A stretch of 35,140 nt of DNA from Bacteroidota bacterium (GCA_017860455.1 JAGDMF010000020.1:1-35140), one strand, 5' to 3'. Positions 23,885-33,091 are shown, counted from the stretch's first letter. Numbers and translations: made by a program. The notes: a model not told the origin generated them from the letters alone.

Positions 23885-25030
23885 ATGAGCGGACTCTATA
23901 TCCATTTCCCCTTCTGTCTTTCCAAGTGCATCTATTGCAGTTTCTATTCAGTTATTTCCGATAAATATCTTAAATTATATTACCCTGCTTTGATTCATGA
24001 GATGAATCTGAGAAATGAGTATCTGAATAATTCCCCAGTTGAAACCATCTATATCGGTGGAGGAACACCTTCCTTAATACATGAAGCTGATCTTAGATCA
24101 ATCATCAATGCAATCTATCAACATTTTAGAGTTTCTGAAAATGTAGAATTTACTATGGAAGCTAATCCGGAACAATGTACATCCGATTATCTTAAAAATC
24201 TAAAAAACATTGGGGTGAACAGACTTAGTATTGGTATACAATCATTGAATAATCAGATTCTTGACTATTTAGGTAGAAAACATACTGCAGAAATGGCTAT
24301 TGACGCGGTAGAAAATGCCTGTAAGGCAGGCTTTGACAATATTTCCCTAGATTTAATCTATGGGATTCCGTTACGATCAACACAACAATGGATCGAAGAA
24401 CTACAAAAAGCGCTTAAACTTCCTATTCAGCATCTTTCAGCTTATGCTTTGACGATTGAAGAGAATTCGATTCTGATCAAAAGATTCCAAAAAGAGGGGA
24501 CTCCTTTCCATTATGGAAAAGATCAGGATGAAGATCTGGCTTTACGGGATTTTAAAACCCTCCTTTCCATCATTGAGGAATCCCCTTTGAATCAATATGA
24601 GATCTCCAATTTTGCTATTCCCGGTTTTGAATCAATACACAACAGTAATTATTGGAATGGAACTCCCTATTTGGGATTGGGCCCATCTGCACATAGTTTT
24701 AATAGCCATTCCAGATGCTGGAATAAAGCTTCAATCAAACAGTATATTGAAACAATGAACTCTTCGGAACCTGTTTTGGAGTGCGAAGAACTTTCAAATA
24801 TCAATCGTTTTAATGAAGCCATTTTGTTAGGTTTAAGAACAATTAAAGGGATTAATCTGACAGATATCCAAAAAAAATTCGGAGAAGTTTTGTTTCATCA
24901 ACTTCTCCGAAATATAGAACTTTTAAATCCTGAATGGTACCAATTAGTTCAAGATCGTTTTTCACTTTCCCAAGAGGGGCTGTTTTTAGCTGACTTTATC
25001 AGTGAAAAACTTTTTGTAACAGAAGATTAA
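23885..25030 (+). CDS. hemW: radical SAM heme chaperone HemW
   Basis: Radical SAM protein of 381 residues. The cluster motif C-x3-C-x2-C is at Cys11, Cys15 and Cys18 (FCLSKCIYCSF), where the residue after the last Cys is Ser-Phe rather than the extra Cys of HemN coproporphyrinogen dehydrogenase, which places it with HemW. ETIYIGGGTPSLI, FTMEANPEQ, RLSIGIQSLNNQIL and ISLDLIYGIPLRS are the usual following blocks. HemW binds heme and helps load it into acceptor proteins. Its stop overlaps that of the convergent aldolase gene by four bases. Confidence 0.92.
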   Translation: MSGLYIHFPFCLSKCIYCSFYSVISDKYLKLYYPALIHEMNLRNEYLNNSPVETIYIGGGTPSLIHEADLRSIINAIYQHFRVSENVEFTMEANPEQCTSDYLKNLKNIGVNRLSIGIQSLNNQILDYLGRKHTAEMAIDAVENACKAGFDNISLDLIYGIPLRSTQQWIEELQKALKLPIQHLSAYALTIEENSILIKRFQKEGTPFHYGKDQDEDLALRDFKTLLSIIEESPLNQYEISNFAIPGFESIHNSNYWNGTPYLGLGPSAHSFNSHSRCWNKASIKQYIETMNSSEPVLECEELSNINRFNEAILLGLRTIKGINLTDIQKKFGEVLFHQLLRNIELLNPEWYQLVQDRFSLSQEGLFLADFISEKLFVTED

Positions 25031-26106
25031 TATCTATCAATACAATTCAGATCCTGAAAAGCGATTTTTAATCGATCAACCAATGTTTCTTCCCCTTTTC
25101 TTAAAAAAGCTCTTGGATCATAATATTTTTTATTTGGTTTATCTTCTCCTTCAGGATTGCCGATTTGAGTTTGTAAATAATCTTTTTTATCTTTGTAATA
25201 TTTCATAACACCTTCCCAATAAGCCCATTGGGTGTCTGTGTCAATGTTCATTTTAACAACACCGTACTGGATTGCTTCCTGAATTTTTTCAGGTTCTGAA
25301 CCACTGCCACCGTGGAAAACAAAATTAACAGGATTGGATGTAGTATTATATTTTTGTTCAATATATTTTTGAGAATTGTGGAGAATGATTGGTTCCAATT
25401 TCACATTTCCGGGTTTATAAACACCGTGAACATTACCAAAGGAGGCTGCTATAGTGAAATTAGGACTAATTTTAATCAATTCTTCATAAGCAAAGGCCAC
25501 ATCTTCCGGTTGAGTATATAATCTGGAACTATCCACACCTGTATTATCCACTCCATCCTCTTCACCTCCGGTAATCCCTAATTCAATCTCTAATGTCATC
25601 CCCATCTTAGACATACGGGTAAGATACGTTTTGCAAATTTCAATATTCTCGGTTAATGATTCTTCAGAAAGATCTAACATGTGAGAACTGAAAAGGGGTT
25701 TTCCTGTTAAAGCATAAAATTTTTCACCCTCATCTAATAATCCATCAATCCAGGGTAATAATTTTTTAGCAGCATGATCTGTATGTATAATAACAGGAAT
25801 TCCATATAATTCAGCCAATTGATGAATATGTTTGGCTCCGGATACAGCGCCTTGTATGGCAGCTCTTTCCCCATCATTTTTCAATGATTTGCCGGCATAA
25901 AAAATGGCACCACCATTTGAAAACTGAAGAATTACTGGTGAATTTACTGTTTTGGCAGCTTCCATAACTCCATTTACGGAATTTGTCCCTACTACATTCA
26001 CGGCAGGTAAGGCAAATTTCCCTTTTTTTGCGAAATCAAAAATGGTTTGCAAATCTTTTCCCGATACAACTCCGGGTTTTACTTGTGTTGAAATTCTTTC
26101 AGACAT
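25027..26106 (-). CDS. fbaA: class II fructose-bisphosphate aldolase
   Basis: Zinc-dependent aldolase of glycolysis and gluconeogenesis that splits fructose 1,6-bisphosphate. From the start at 26106 (MSERISTQVKPGVVSGKDLQ) it has 359 residues, the same length as E. coli FbaA; the 28 upstream codons of the frame lack any family match. The catalytic Asp110 and zinc ligand His111 sit in IIHTDHAAK, followed by LEIELGITGGEEDGVDN and VFHGGSGSEPEKIQEAIQYGVVKMNIDTDTQWA. A minus-strand TATCTTTG (26146-26153) gives a leader of about 35 bases. Its end overlaps the convergent hemW by four bases. Confidence 0.96.
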   Translation of the reverse strand: MSERISTQVKPGVVSGKDLQTIFDFAKKGKFALPAVNVVGTNSVNGVMEAAKTVNSPVILQFSNGGAIFYAGKSLKNDGERAAIQGAVSGAKHIHQLAELYGIPVIIHTDHAAKKLLPWIDGLLDEGEKFYALTGKPLFSSHMLDLSEESLTENIEICKTYLTRMSKMGMTLEIELGITGGEEDGVDNTGVDSSRLYTQPEDVAFAYEELIKISPNFTIAASFGNVHGVYKPGNVKLEPIILHNSQKYIEQKYNTTSNPVNFVFHGGSGSEPEKIQEAIQYGVVKMNIDTDTQWAYWEGVMKYYKDKKDYLQTQIGNPEGEDKPNKKYYDPRAFLRKGEETLVDRLKIAFQDLNCIDRY

Positions 26107-26145
26107 AACTGTATATGTTTTAAAAAATGTTAAAAATTCGTTTGG

Positions 26146-26153
26146 CAAAGATA
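26146..26153 (-). promoter_or_regulatory. -7 promoter element of fbaA
   Basis: The minus strand reads TATCTTTG, matching TAnnTTTG. No -33 element is seen at standard spacing. Confidence 0.5.
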
Positions 26154-26190
26154 TGTAATTTTGATCAAAAATGGGTCGCTTAATATGCAA

Positions 26191-26206
26191 TATTTTTGTA
26201 CATTTG
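26191..26206 (+). promoter_or_regulatory. two adjacent -7 elements before the M6 protease gene
   Basis: TATTTTTG at 26191-26198 and TACATTTG at 26199-26206 both match TAnnTTTG back to back. The start codon is at 26228. Only one need be used. Confidence 0.5.
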
Positions 26207-26227
26207 TACCCTATTAAAAAAATTGAT

Positions 26228-29200
26228 ATGAATAGATCATCATTTTATTTCCTTTCATTATTTTGCTTGCTTTTTATCAACATAAATAATACCCATGCTG
26301 CATACTTAAAAGATATTCCAAGAGTATTAATCCAACCTAATGGTGATACCCTTCATTGTTATGTAACTGGGGATGAATACTATAATTATCTTCATGATGT
26401 CAACCATTATACCATTGTTCAAAATGTGGCAACCGGGTATTTTGTGTATGCCATGAGAGAAAATGAATCCATTGTTCCTTCAATGTATATCGCCGGTACA
26501 GTGAATCCTGCAGAAGTGGGACTTAAACCTGGAATTATTATTTCACCGGAACAGTGGAGCGCTAAAAGAACAGCTTTTAATACGCAAATCCCTCCTAAAA
26601 ATTCACAATCGATTACGGAACAAAACCATGGCCATCTTAATAATCTGGTTGTGTTTATCCGTTTTGCAAGTGATGTTAACTTAACAACCGGTTACTCAAC
26701 GGTTCATAATATGTTTAATGATTCTACTGCAGCTGCTGTTTCTATGTATAATTACTTTAAATCAACCTCTTATAACCAGTTGTTTGTCACTTCATCATTT
26801 TATCCTGCTCCCTCCGGAAACACTATTTTGTCCTATCAGGATATCTATGAAAGATCATACTATTTGCCCTATTCCGCAACCAATACAAACGGTTATAATG
26901 GTGACTCTGAAAGAACTTCCCGGGAACATGGCTTGTTGCAAAGAGCTACCAATTATATTGCTTCTTCCGTTCCAACTTCCTTAAATATTGACTATGACTC
27001 CGATGGTTATGTTGATAATATTTGTTTTGTTGTGAAAGGTGAGGTTGGTGATTGGGCTGATCTGTTATGGCCCCACAGATGGGTATTATACACTCAAAAT
27101 GTGTATATAAACTCTAAGCAAGTTTATGATTATAATTTTATGTTAGAAGGAAGTACAGGATATTTTGCTACTCATGTATTATGTCATGAAATGCAACACA
27201 CTCTAACGTTTCCCGATTTGTATCATTACAATAGTAGTAATGTAGACGCCGTTGGTTCATGGGATTTAATGTGTTCAACCAATAATCCACCTCAAAACTC
27301 TGTGGCGTATGCAAAAATGAAATATGGAAACTGGATCAGCTCCATCCCTACCATCACAACACCCGGAGTTTATACACTTAACCCCTTGGCAACATCACCC
27401 ACAGGTAATGCTTACAAAATGGCAAGTGAAGTCCCCGATCAATTTTATGTGATAGAATATAGAAAAACCGATTCACAATTCGATAGTTCTATTCCGGGAA
27501 GTGGAATTCTGATATATAGAGTAAACGAAAATTTTGATGGCAATGCCGGATATAACGGAACCACAGTTTTTGATGAAATTTACATTTTTAGACCAAATGG
27601 AACCAATACGGTAAATGGAAATTTGTCCAATGCTTTCTATAATTCTACTGTTGGGAGAACCGCTTTTAATTCAACAACAAATCCCCGACCATTTTTAACA
27701 GATGGAACATTTAGTAGTTTGAGTATTACCAATATAACAGCTGCAGGGACAACTATCTCTTTCACTTACAACGGATTACAACCCAGTATCATTCCAAATA
27801 TTTCTACAATGGATTTTAGTGGATATGTTCCCACAGGTGCTATTCCACAAGCTGTTTCTGTAAGCGGTCTATTTTTAACAGATTCTATTACTGTAACAGC
27901 AACTTCACCCTTTTTGGTTTCTAAAAATAATTCGGTTTGGTACTCAACTCTTAAGTTACCTTCAAATGGCGGTTTATTATACGTAAAATACAATTCACAA
28001 GTGATAGGTTCTCATACCGGAACCATTACATTATCTAGTGGTACAGCACAATCAGTTGTTTTGAATCTTACTGGTACGATTTGTGATGTGGTAAATAGTT
28101 TTCCTTTTACCGAAGGATTTGAAGGGGGATCACTCCCTTCCTGCTGGTCTCAAACCTTTGTTTCCGGTCAGGTGAACTGGGTGTTCCAAAATGGTGGACA
28201 TGATGGCGGATCAGGAACCAATCACCCGGCTACTGCACATACTGGATCAAAAAATGCTTTGATGTTTTATGATTCTAGTAGTGGATATAAAACAAAAATG
28301 ATAACTCCTGCTCTTAATTTATCCGCGATCTCTAATCCTCAGCTAACTTTCTGGATGGCTAATCCAATCTGGGGAGGTGATATTGATGATTTGAAAGTGT
28401 ATTATAAAACAACCGCATCCGGAAACTGGATCCTTCTTAATTCCTATACTACCAATGCTGAAAACTGGACCCAAAAAACCATAACCCTTCCCAATCCATC
28501 AGCGACCTATTTTATTGCTTTTGAAGGTGTAGCTAACTATGGTTATGGGGTTTCGTTGGATGATATTGTTGTTAATGGCACAGTTATCAATCATCAAATT
28601 ACTGCTTCTGCCGGTTTACATGGCTCCATTTCTCCTAATGGAAATGTTACGGTAAACAACGGAGCTAATCAAATCTTTAATTTTACACCTAATTCAAATT
28701 ATATGGTGGATTCAGTGTTTGTTGATAATAGTTATGTTGGTCGTTTTAATTCGTATACTTTTACGAATGTGACCACCAATCATTCCATTTATGTAAAATT
28801 TAAAATTCCAAATACAAATATTTTAGTGGATCCGGCAAATATGAACTTTCAAACGATTATTGGAACTGTTTCAACCTCACAGACTGCCCTTATTACAGGA
28901 GTGGATCTCATCGGCAATATTACGGTATCTGCTCCTGAAAACTTTGAAGTGTCCATCAATAATAACGTTTGGGAAAATAGTTTACTTTTTGATGGAACGG
29001 TTCCAAACACAATCTTTGTTAGATTTAATCCATTGACTATTGGAACTTTTAATGATTCCATTTCCATTAATAGTGGTGCCATTCATAAAAAAATTACAGT
29101 TAATGGAGTTGCTTCCGATCTGATGTTTACCATTTTATCTATGTCAAATGCAGGTGGAACGATCAATCCGGAAGGCCCTGTATTAGTGGAGAATGGGAAT

Positions 29201-29608
29201 GATCAAACTTTTGTGATCACTCCTGACCCCGATTTTATATTGGCAGCTTTGTATATTGATGAGGAGATCGTCCCCAATACCAACTCCTACACCTTTACAA
29301 GTGTCGATAATGGTCATATTATTTATGCGTACTTCGCTGACCCTACCAAAATTAATGATCTCAATTCGAATGAATCTCTTTTCCTTTATCCAAATCCTGT
29401 CATTTCAGAATTTTCAGTATCCACTTTAAATCCCGATTTTACTATTCAACAACTTCATATTTATGATGTTACCGGAAAATTATTGCTTTCATCTCAAAAC
29501 CTCTCCAATTCCACTCAAATCAACATGACACCCTTTTCTCAAGGAATCTATTTTGTAAAAATAACAATCAACAACCAAACCATCACTAAAAAAATTCTTA
29601 AACTCTAA
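26228..29608 (+). CDS. M6-type metalloprotease with T9SS C-terminal sorting domain
   Basis: A 1126-residue secreted protease. The signal peptide covers about residues 1-24 from the start at 26228; an earlier in-frame ATG would spoil it. The catalytic region (about 130-420) has HEMQHTLTFPDLY at about 320, the HExxH zinc motif followed by the PD of the M6 (immune inhibitor A-like) family. Then come a beta domain (about 520-620), a cleaved-adhesin/MAM-like domain (about 624-786, FTEGFEGGSLPSCWSQ to SLDDIVVNG), a B-repeat-like module (about 788-859), and second copies of the beta domain and B-repeat (about 864-1037). The last 85 residues (LYPNPV...IYDVTGKLL...GIYFVKI...KKILKL) are a type A T9SS sorting domain, so it should leave the cell through the Por system and be surface attached or released. 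Confidence 0.9.
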   Translation: MNRSSFYFLSLFCLLFININNTHAAYLKDIPRVLIQPNGDTLHCYVTGDEYYNYLHDVNHYTIVQNVATGYFVYAMRENESIVPSMYIAGTVNPAEVGLKPGIIISPEQWSAKRTAFNTQIPPKNSQSITEQNHGHLNNLVVFIRFASDVNLTTGYSTVHNMFNDSTAAAVSMYNYFKSTSYNQLFVTSSFYPAPSGNTILSYQDIYERSYYLPYSATNTNGYNGDSERTSREHGLLQRATNYIASSVPTSLNIDYDSDGYVDNICFVVKGEVGDWADLLWPHRWVLYTQNVYINSKQVYDYNFMLEGSTGYFATHVLCHEMQHTLTFPDLYHYNSSNVDAVGSWDLMCSTNNPPQNSVAYAKMKYGNWISSIPTITTPGVYTLNPLATSPTGNAYKMASEVPDQFYVIEYRKTDSQFDSSIPGSGILIYRVNENFDGNAGYNGTTVFDEIYIFRPNGTNTVNGNLSNAFYNSTVGRTAFNSTTNPRPFLTDGTFSSLSITNITAAGTTISFTYNGLQPSIIPNISTMDFSGYVPTGAIPQAVSVSGLFLTDSITVTATSPFLVSKNNSVWYSTLKLPSNGGLLYVKYNSQVIGSHTGTITLSSGTAQSVVLNLTGTICDVVNSFPFTEGFEGGSLPSCWSQTFVSGQVNWVFQNGGHDGGSGTNHPATAHTGSKNALMFYDSSSGYKTKMITPALNLSAISNPQLTFWMANPIWGGDIDDLKVYYKTTASGNWILLNSYTTNAENWTQKTITLPNPSATYFIAFEGVANYGYGVSLDDIVVNGTVINHQITASAGLHGSISPNGNVTVNNGANQIFNFTPNSNYMVDSVFVDNSYVGRFNSYTFTNVTTNHSIYVKFKIPNTNILVDPANMNFQTIIGTVSTSQTALITGVDLIGNITVSAPENFEVSINNNVWENSLLFDGTVPNTIFVRFNPLTIGTFNDSISINSGAIHKKITVNGVASDLMFTILSMSNAGGTINPEGPVLVENGNDQTFVITPDPDFILAALYIDEEIVPNTNSYTFTSVDNGHIIYAYFADPTKINDLNSNESLFLYPNPVISEFSVSTLNPDFTIQQLHIYDVTGKLLLSSQNLSNSTQINMTPFSQGIYFVKITINNQTITKKILKL

Positions 29609-29623
29609 TGCCCCATCCTTTTT

Positions 29624-29714
29624 ACCTATTACCTATTACCTGTTACTTGTTACCTATCACCTATTACCTATTACCTATTACCTATTACCTTTTACCTGTT
29701 ACCTTTTACCTGTT
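29624..29714. repeat. thirteen-unit 7-base tandem repeat (ACCTATT)
   Basis: Thirteen uninterrupted units fit ACYTDTY: ACCTATT (six), ACCTGTT (three), ACCTTTT (two), ACTTGTT and ACCTATC. It fills the gap between the M6 protease and the DUF58 gene, ending 11 bases before the latter's ATG. Confidence 0.9.
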
Positions 29715-29725
29715 AAATATCCCCT

Positions 29726-30652
29726 ATGTCTTACACCATCGACTTTACCAAACTGACTCAATTTGTTAATTTAGAACTCGCTGCCAAACAAGTTGTTGAA
29801 GGTTTTATTACCGGTATTCATAAAAGTCCCATGCACGGATTTTCTGTTGAATTTGCTGAACATCGCCAATACAATACCGGTGAGCCAACAAAGCATATTG
29901 ACTGGAAATTATATGCGAAAACAGATAAATTATTTACGAAAAGATTTGAAGAGGAGACTAACTTGCGTTGCCAATTGGTGATTGATAACTCTTCATCAAT
30001 GTATTTTCCTATTAGAAATACCTACTCTTTAGCGACACCCAACAAAATTTTCTGGTCCGTTTATGCCGCCGCTGCTTTAATTCAGATTTTAAAAGGACAA
30101 CGTGATGCCGTTGGTTTAAGTCTATTTTCTGATACTCTCGAACTTCATACTCGTGCCAGAGGAAGTGAAGCGCATCAGAAAATGATCTATCGCGAACTCG
30201 AAAAAGTGATTCAGCCGATTGATAAAGAGGTTAAAAAGAATTCCATGGTGACCGATACCCTTCATAAAATTGCCGATCAGATCCACAGAAGATCCATGGT
30301 AGTTATTTTTAGTGATATGTTTGAAAGTCAGACCAATACAGATGAGTTAATGTTAGCTTTGCAGCATCTGCGGCACAATAAACATGAAGTGATCTTATTT
30401 CATACGTACGATAAAAAACTGGAGTTTGATTTTGCTTATGAAAACAGGCTTTATAAGTTTTTAGATATGGAAACCGGTGAAGAACTGAAACTTCATTCCA
30501 ATCATATCAGAGACTATTACAAAACTGCCATTTTCGAATATTTTCAAGAACTTAAAATTAAATGTGGACAATATCAGATTGATATGATTCCCGTTGACAT
30601 CAATAAACACCTGGATCAGGTACTTCTTCCATTTCTACTCAAACGCAATTAA
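29726..30652 (+). CDS. DUF58-domain protein
   Basis: A 308-residue cytosolic protein of the DUF58 family, which usually accompanies MoxR AAA ATPases in Bacteroidota. The family block HGFSVEFAEHRQYNTGEPTKHIDWKLYAKTDKLFTKRFEEETN is at about 31-75, followed by a von Willebrand A-like metal site (DNSSSM at about 87-92). No MoxR or vWA-membrane partner gene is in the window, so it may be an orphan copy. radC starts 12 bases after its stop. Confidence 0.88.
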   Translation: MSYTIDFTKLTQFVNLELAAKQVVEGFITGIHKSPMHGFSVEFAEHRQYNTGEPTKHIDWKLYAKTDKLFTKRFEEETNLRCQLVIDNSSSMYFPIRNTYSLATPNKIFWSVYAAAALIQILKGQRDAVGLSLFSDTLELHTRARGSEAHQKMIYRELEKVIQPIDKEVKKNSMVTDTLHKIADQIHRRSMVVIFSDMFESQTNTDELMLALQHLRHNKHEVILFHTYDKKLEFDFAYENRLYKFLDMETGEELKLHSNHIRDYYKTAIFEYFQELKIKCGQYQIDMIPVDINKHLDQVLLPFLLKRN

Positions 30653-30664
30653 AATCAATATACG

Positions 30665-31351
30665 ATGTCTAAACTTACAATTACTCAATGGGGCGTGTCC
30701 GACAGACCACGTGAAAAATATCTGTCTAATGGATTCTCACACCTATCCGATGCGGAATTGATTGCAATTTTGCTTCGCAACGGTTCCTCTAATGAATCTG
30801 CCGTTGAACTCTCCAAATCTATTCTCAATAAACATGACAATAGTTTGAATAAAATTGCTGATCTATCCGTCAAACAATTAACTCAGTTTAATGGAGTGGG
30901 CCATGTGAAAGCGATCACACTGCTTACCGCTTTTGAATTGGGACGAAGGCGAACGGTTGAGAAAATCAAAGACCAGGATCGGATTTTATCCCCTCAGGAT
31001 TTGTGTCATTTTATGCAAGATAAAAATGGATTTAAACCCCACGAAGAGTTTTGGGCGATTTATGTGAATCAAAATTCCAATATTTTAGGCTCTCAGATGA
31101 TAGGGCAGGGGGGACTTACTGCCACTTCTGTTGATATCCGGCTGATCATCAAAACTGCTCTGGAACTTTCTGCAACCGGCCTTTTTGTTTGCCATAATCA
31201 TCCATCCGGACAATTAAAACCGAGTCAGGCCGATAAAACACTAACGCAACAGTTAAAAGAAGCAACCAATCTGCTCAATATTCAGTTGTTGGATCACGTA
31301 ATTGTCTATAAAGATTCATGTTATAGTTTTTTTGAAGAAGATATTTTATGA
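30665..31351 (+). CDS. radC: RadC-family JAB-domain protein
   Basis: A 228-residue protein with an N-terminal helix-hairpin-helix-like part (LIAILLRNGS, LTQFNGVGHVKAITLLTAFELGRR) and a C-terminal JAB/MPN+ metalloprotease-like domain. The metal motif is CHNHPSGQLKPSQADKTLTQQL at about 174-195 (two His and the Asp). The historical DNA-repair role of RadC is doubtful and its biochemical role is open. Its stop overlaps the wecB start (ATGA). Confidence 0.93.
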   Translation: MSKLTITQWGVSDRPREKYLSNGFSHLSDAELIAILLRNGSSNESAVELSKSILNKHDNSLNKIADLSVKQLTQFNGVGHVKAITLLTAFELGRRRTVEKIKDQDRILSPQDLCHFMQDKNGFKPHEEFWAIYVNQNSNILGSQMIGQGGLTATSVDIRLIIKTALELSATGLFVCHNHPSGQLKPSQADKTLTQQLKEATNLLNIQLLDHVIVYKDSCYSFFEEDIL

Positions 31352-32490
31352 AGAAAAAAATAGTAACCATTGTTGGGGCCAGACCTCAGTTTATCAAGGC
31401 TGCCGCTTTAAGCAGAACCATTGCTGCCTATTATAGTGATGATATTCAGGAATATATCATCCATACAGGGCAACATTATGATCCGGAAATGTCAGATGTT
31501 TTCTTTGAAGAACTCAATATTCCCAAACCCCATTTTCAATTAGAGCATCAGGAATCCTGGACAGATGGCGAAAATGAGGAGCGCATTCTGGCCATAATCA
31601 AAATTCTTAGGGAAGTTAAACCCGATTTTGTGATAGTTTATGGTGACACTCACTCTACATTGGCCGGGGCAATGGCTGCGTCAAGAGAAAAAATTCCGTT
31701 GGTCCATGTGGAAGCAGGTTTGAGATCTTTCAATAACAATATGCCGGAAGAGTATAATCGGGTGAAAACAGATCAGTTAGCTCAAATTTTGTTTGTTCCA
31801 ACTGAAACGGCCATTCATAATCTCGAAAAAGAGGGCATTTTTACGAAAAATGATAGTACAGATCTTATAAATCAAAAGTGGATCATTAACTGTGGGGATA
31901 TCATGTATGATAACACCCTTTATTATAATGAAATACTTGAATCACAAACAGATATATTACAAGAACTCGGAATAAAGAAAGATCATTATATTTTGGTTAC
32001 TGTTCATCGGAATTTCAATACAGATCAGCCGGAACCACTACAATCCATTTTTGAAGCACTTCTCAAGATAGCGCAAGAAATACCGGTAGTATTGCCTTTG
32101 CATCCCAGAACGATTAAGAATATGGATCAATTTTTTGATGATCCATTTATTAATAAGATCGAAAAGTGTAAAAATCTGATACTCTTAGAACCACTCTCTT
32201 TTTTGGATATGGCAGCACTTGAAAAAAACTCCAGAATGATCATTACTGACTCAGGTGGGGTTCAAAAAGAGGCCTATTTTTATCAAAAACCTTCCATATT
32301 ATTAAGAGATGAAACCGAATGGACCGAGATTGTAACCACTAAAACAGCCATTTTAGCCGGATATAACACCGAAAAAATACTAAAAGCGTATCACCAACTG
32401 AATCAAGCTGTGCCAAAACAGTATCCACCCATTTTTGGAGATGGCACCGCCGCCTTCATGATTTTGGATTTTTTGCTATCCAAAGATTGA
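31348..32490 (+). CDS. wecB: UDP-N-acetylglucosamine 2-epimerase (non-hydrolysing)
   Basis: A 380-residue GT-B-fold epimerase making UDP-ManNAc for surface glycans. Motifs: VGARPQFIKAAAL at the N-terminus, HTGQHYDPEMSDVFFEEL, VHVEAGLRSF at about 119-128, EEYNRVKTDQLA, VTVHRNFNTDQPEPL (canonical HRxEN block, here HRNFN) and ITDSGGVQKEAYF at about 299-311. It is translationally coupled to radC, far from the other glycan genes of the window. Confidence 0.93.
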   Translation: MKKKIVTIVGARPQFIKAAALSRTIAAYYSDDIQEYIIHTGQHYDPEMSDVFFEELNIPKPHFQLEHQESWTDGENEERILAIIKILREVKPDFVIVYGDTHSTLAGAMAASREKIPLVHVEAGLRSFNNNMPEEYNRVKTDQLAQILFVPTETAIHNLEKEGIFTKNDSTDLINQKWIINCGDIMYDNTLYYNEILESQTDILQELGIKKDHYILVTVHRNFNTDQPEPLQSIFEALLKIAQEIPVVLPLHPRTIKNMDQFFDDPFINKIEKCKNLILLEPLSFLDMAALEKNSRMIITDSGGVQKEAYFYQKPSILLRDETEWTEIVTTKTAILAGYNTEKILKAYHQLNQAVPKQYPPIFGDGTAAFMILDFLLSKD

Positions 32491-32495
32491 AAAAG

Positions 32496-32593
32496 TCGAT
32501 TGCTCGAATGCTCGAATGCTCGATTGCTCATGTGCTCAATGTGCTCAATTCTTCATTTTTTATTTTTCATTTTTCATTTTTCATTATTCATTT
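32496..32593. repeat. octamer array passing into TTCATTT heptamer array
   Basis: Five 8-base units (TCGATTGC and TCGAATGC types, then TCATGTGC) at 32496-32535, two transitional units, then six 7-base TTCATTT-type units at 32552-32593. It is related to the blocks at 415-467 and 34908-34951. Confidence 0.8.
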
Positions 32594-32599
32594 TTTTTA

Positions 32600-32672
32600 A
32601 CACAAAGACCACAAAGTTATTTTCCACTGAGTTCTCTGAGATAAATATCATAGTGTCCTTAGTGATAAAATA
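32600..32672. repeat. diverged copy of the 470-545 palindromic element
   Basis: It begins with an ACACAAAGA-type arm and shares 16 identical bases (GAGTTCTCTGAGATAA at 32629-32644) with the first copy. The pairing arms are less perfect here. A TTTAAAAAA...TTGTATATT-like stretch follows in both copies, so homology extends to about 32712. Confidence 0.7.
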
Positions 32673-32704
32673 ATTTTAAAAAACATTCTTATTTAAAAAA
32701 GTTG

Positions 32705-32712
32705 TATATTTG
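32705..32712 (+). promoter_or_regulatory. -7 promoter element before the RHS remnant
   Basis: TATATTTG, an exact TAnnTTTG match, 17 bases before the ATG at 32729. It is part of the duplicated intergenic block; the copy near 588-596 reads TATATTGG and has lost the match. Confidence 0.5.
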
Positions 32713-32728
32713 TCACGAATAAAACAAT

Positions 32729-33082
32729 ATGTTAAATACACTGATGAATATTAACGAAGACTGGGTTGACCAACGCAACTCCTTATGGAACACCCCTTAC
32801 ACCTTCTCCGGCAAAGAGAAAGATGCAGAGACTGGTTATGGATGCTTTGGAGCTATGAATAAAGTTTTAGACTTTTTTGAAACTATGGATAATAACAATA
32901 ATTCAAGAGAATATTGTATGTTAATATATGATGCAACTTATCCAAAAATAGATATACATCCATTTGTGAGAATGTCTTACATTTTCATGATGGGGGATAA
33001 AGTTGTTTGTTATATGACTCCAAATGGGAAAATTGCAGGAACTGTTACTTTTACTCAATTTAGAAATTTAGGGGCTAAATAA
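32729..33082 (+). CDS. short RHS-core remnant fused to an unknown C-terminal tail
   Basis: A 117-residue frame. Residues 20-42 carry NTPYTFSGKEKDAETGY...FGA, the hallmark of the RHS-repeat-associated core found just before the variable toxin tail of polymorphic toxins. Normal cores continue with ARYYDP-type sequence; here the core breaks at FGA and a 75-residue tail starting at Met43 (32855) follows. The tail is not recognised. There is no signal peptide and no upstream YD-repeat body, so this is a displaced or orphan tip, or a short gene that starts at 32855. It lies 9 bases before the DUF6794-like protein, the position where an immunity gene would be expected. Confidence 0.6.
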   Translation: MLNTLMNINEDWVDQRNSLWNTPYTFSGKEKDAETGYGCFGAMNKVLDFFETMDNNNNSREYCMLIYDATYPKIDIHPFVRMSYIFMMGDKVVCYMTPNGKIAGTVTFTQFRNLGAK

Positions 33083-33091
33083 AAAATCCAA

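Noticed and set aside
23706-23888. 60-residue frame across the tRNA
   Set aside because: It runs through tRNA-Glu and its terminator and has no plausible leader or family.
29624-29714. CRISPR-like array
   Set aside because: The units are 7 bases, directly abutting and without spacers; no cas genes are near.
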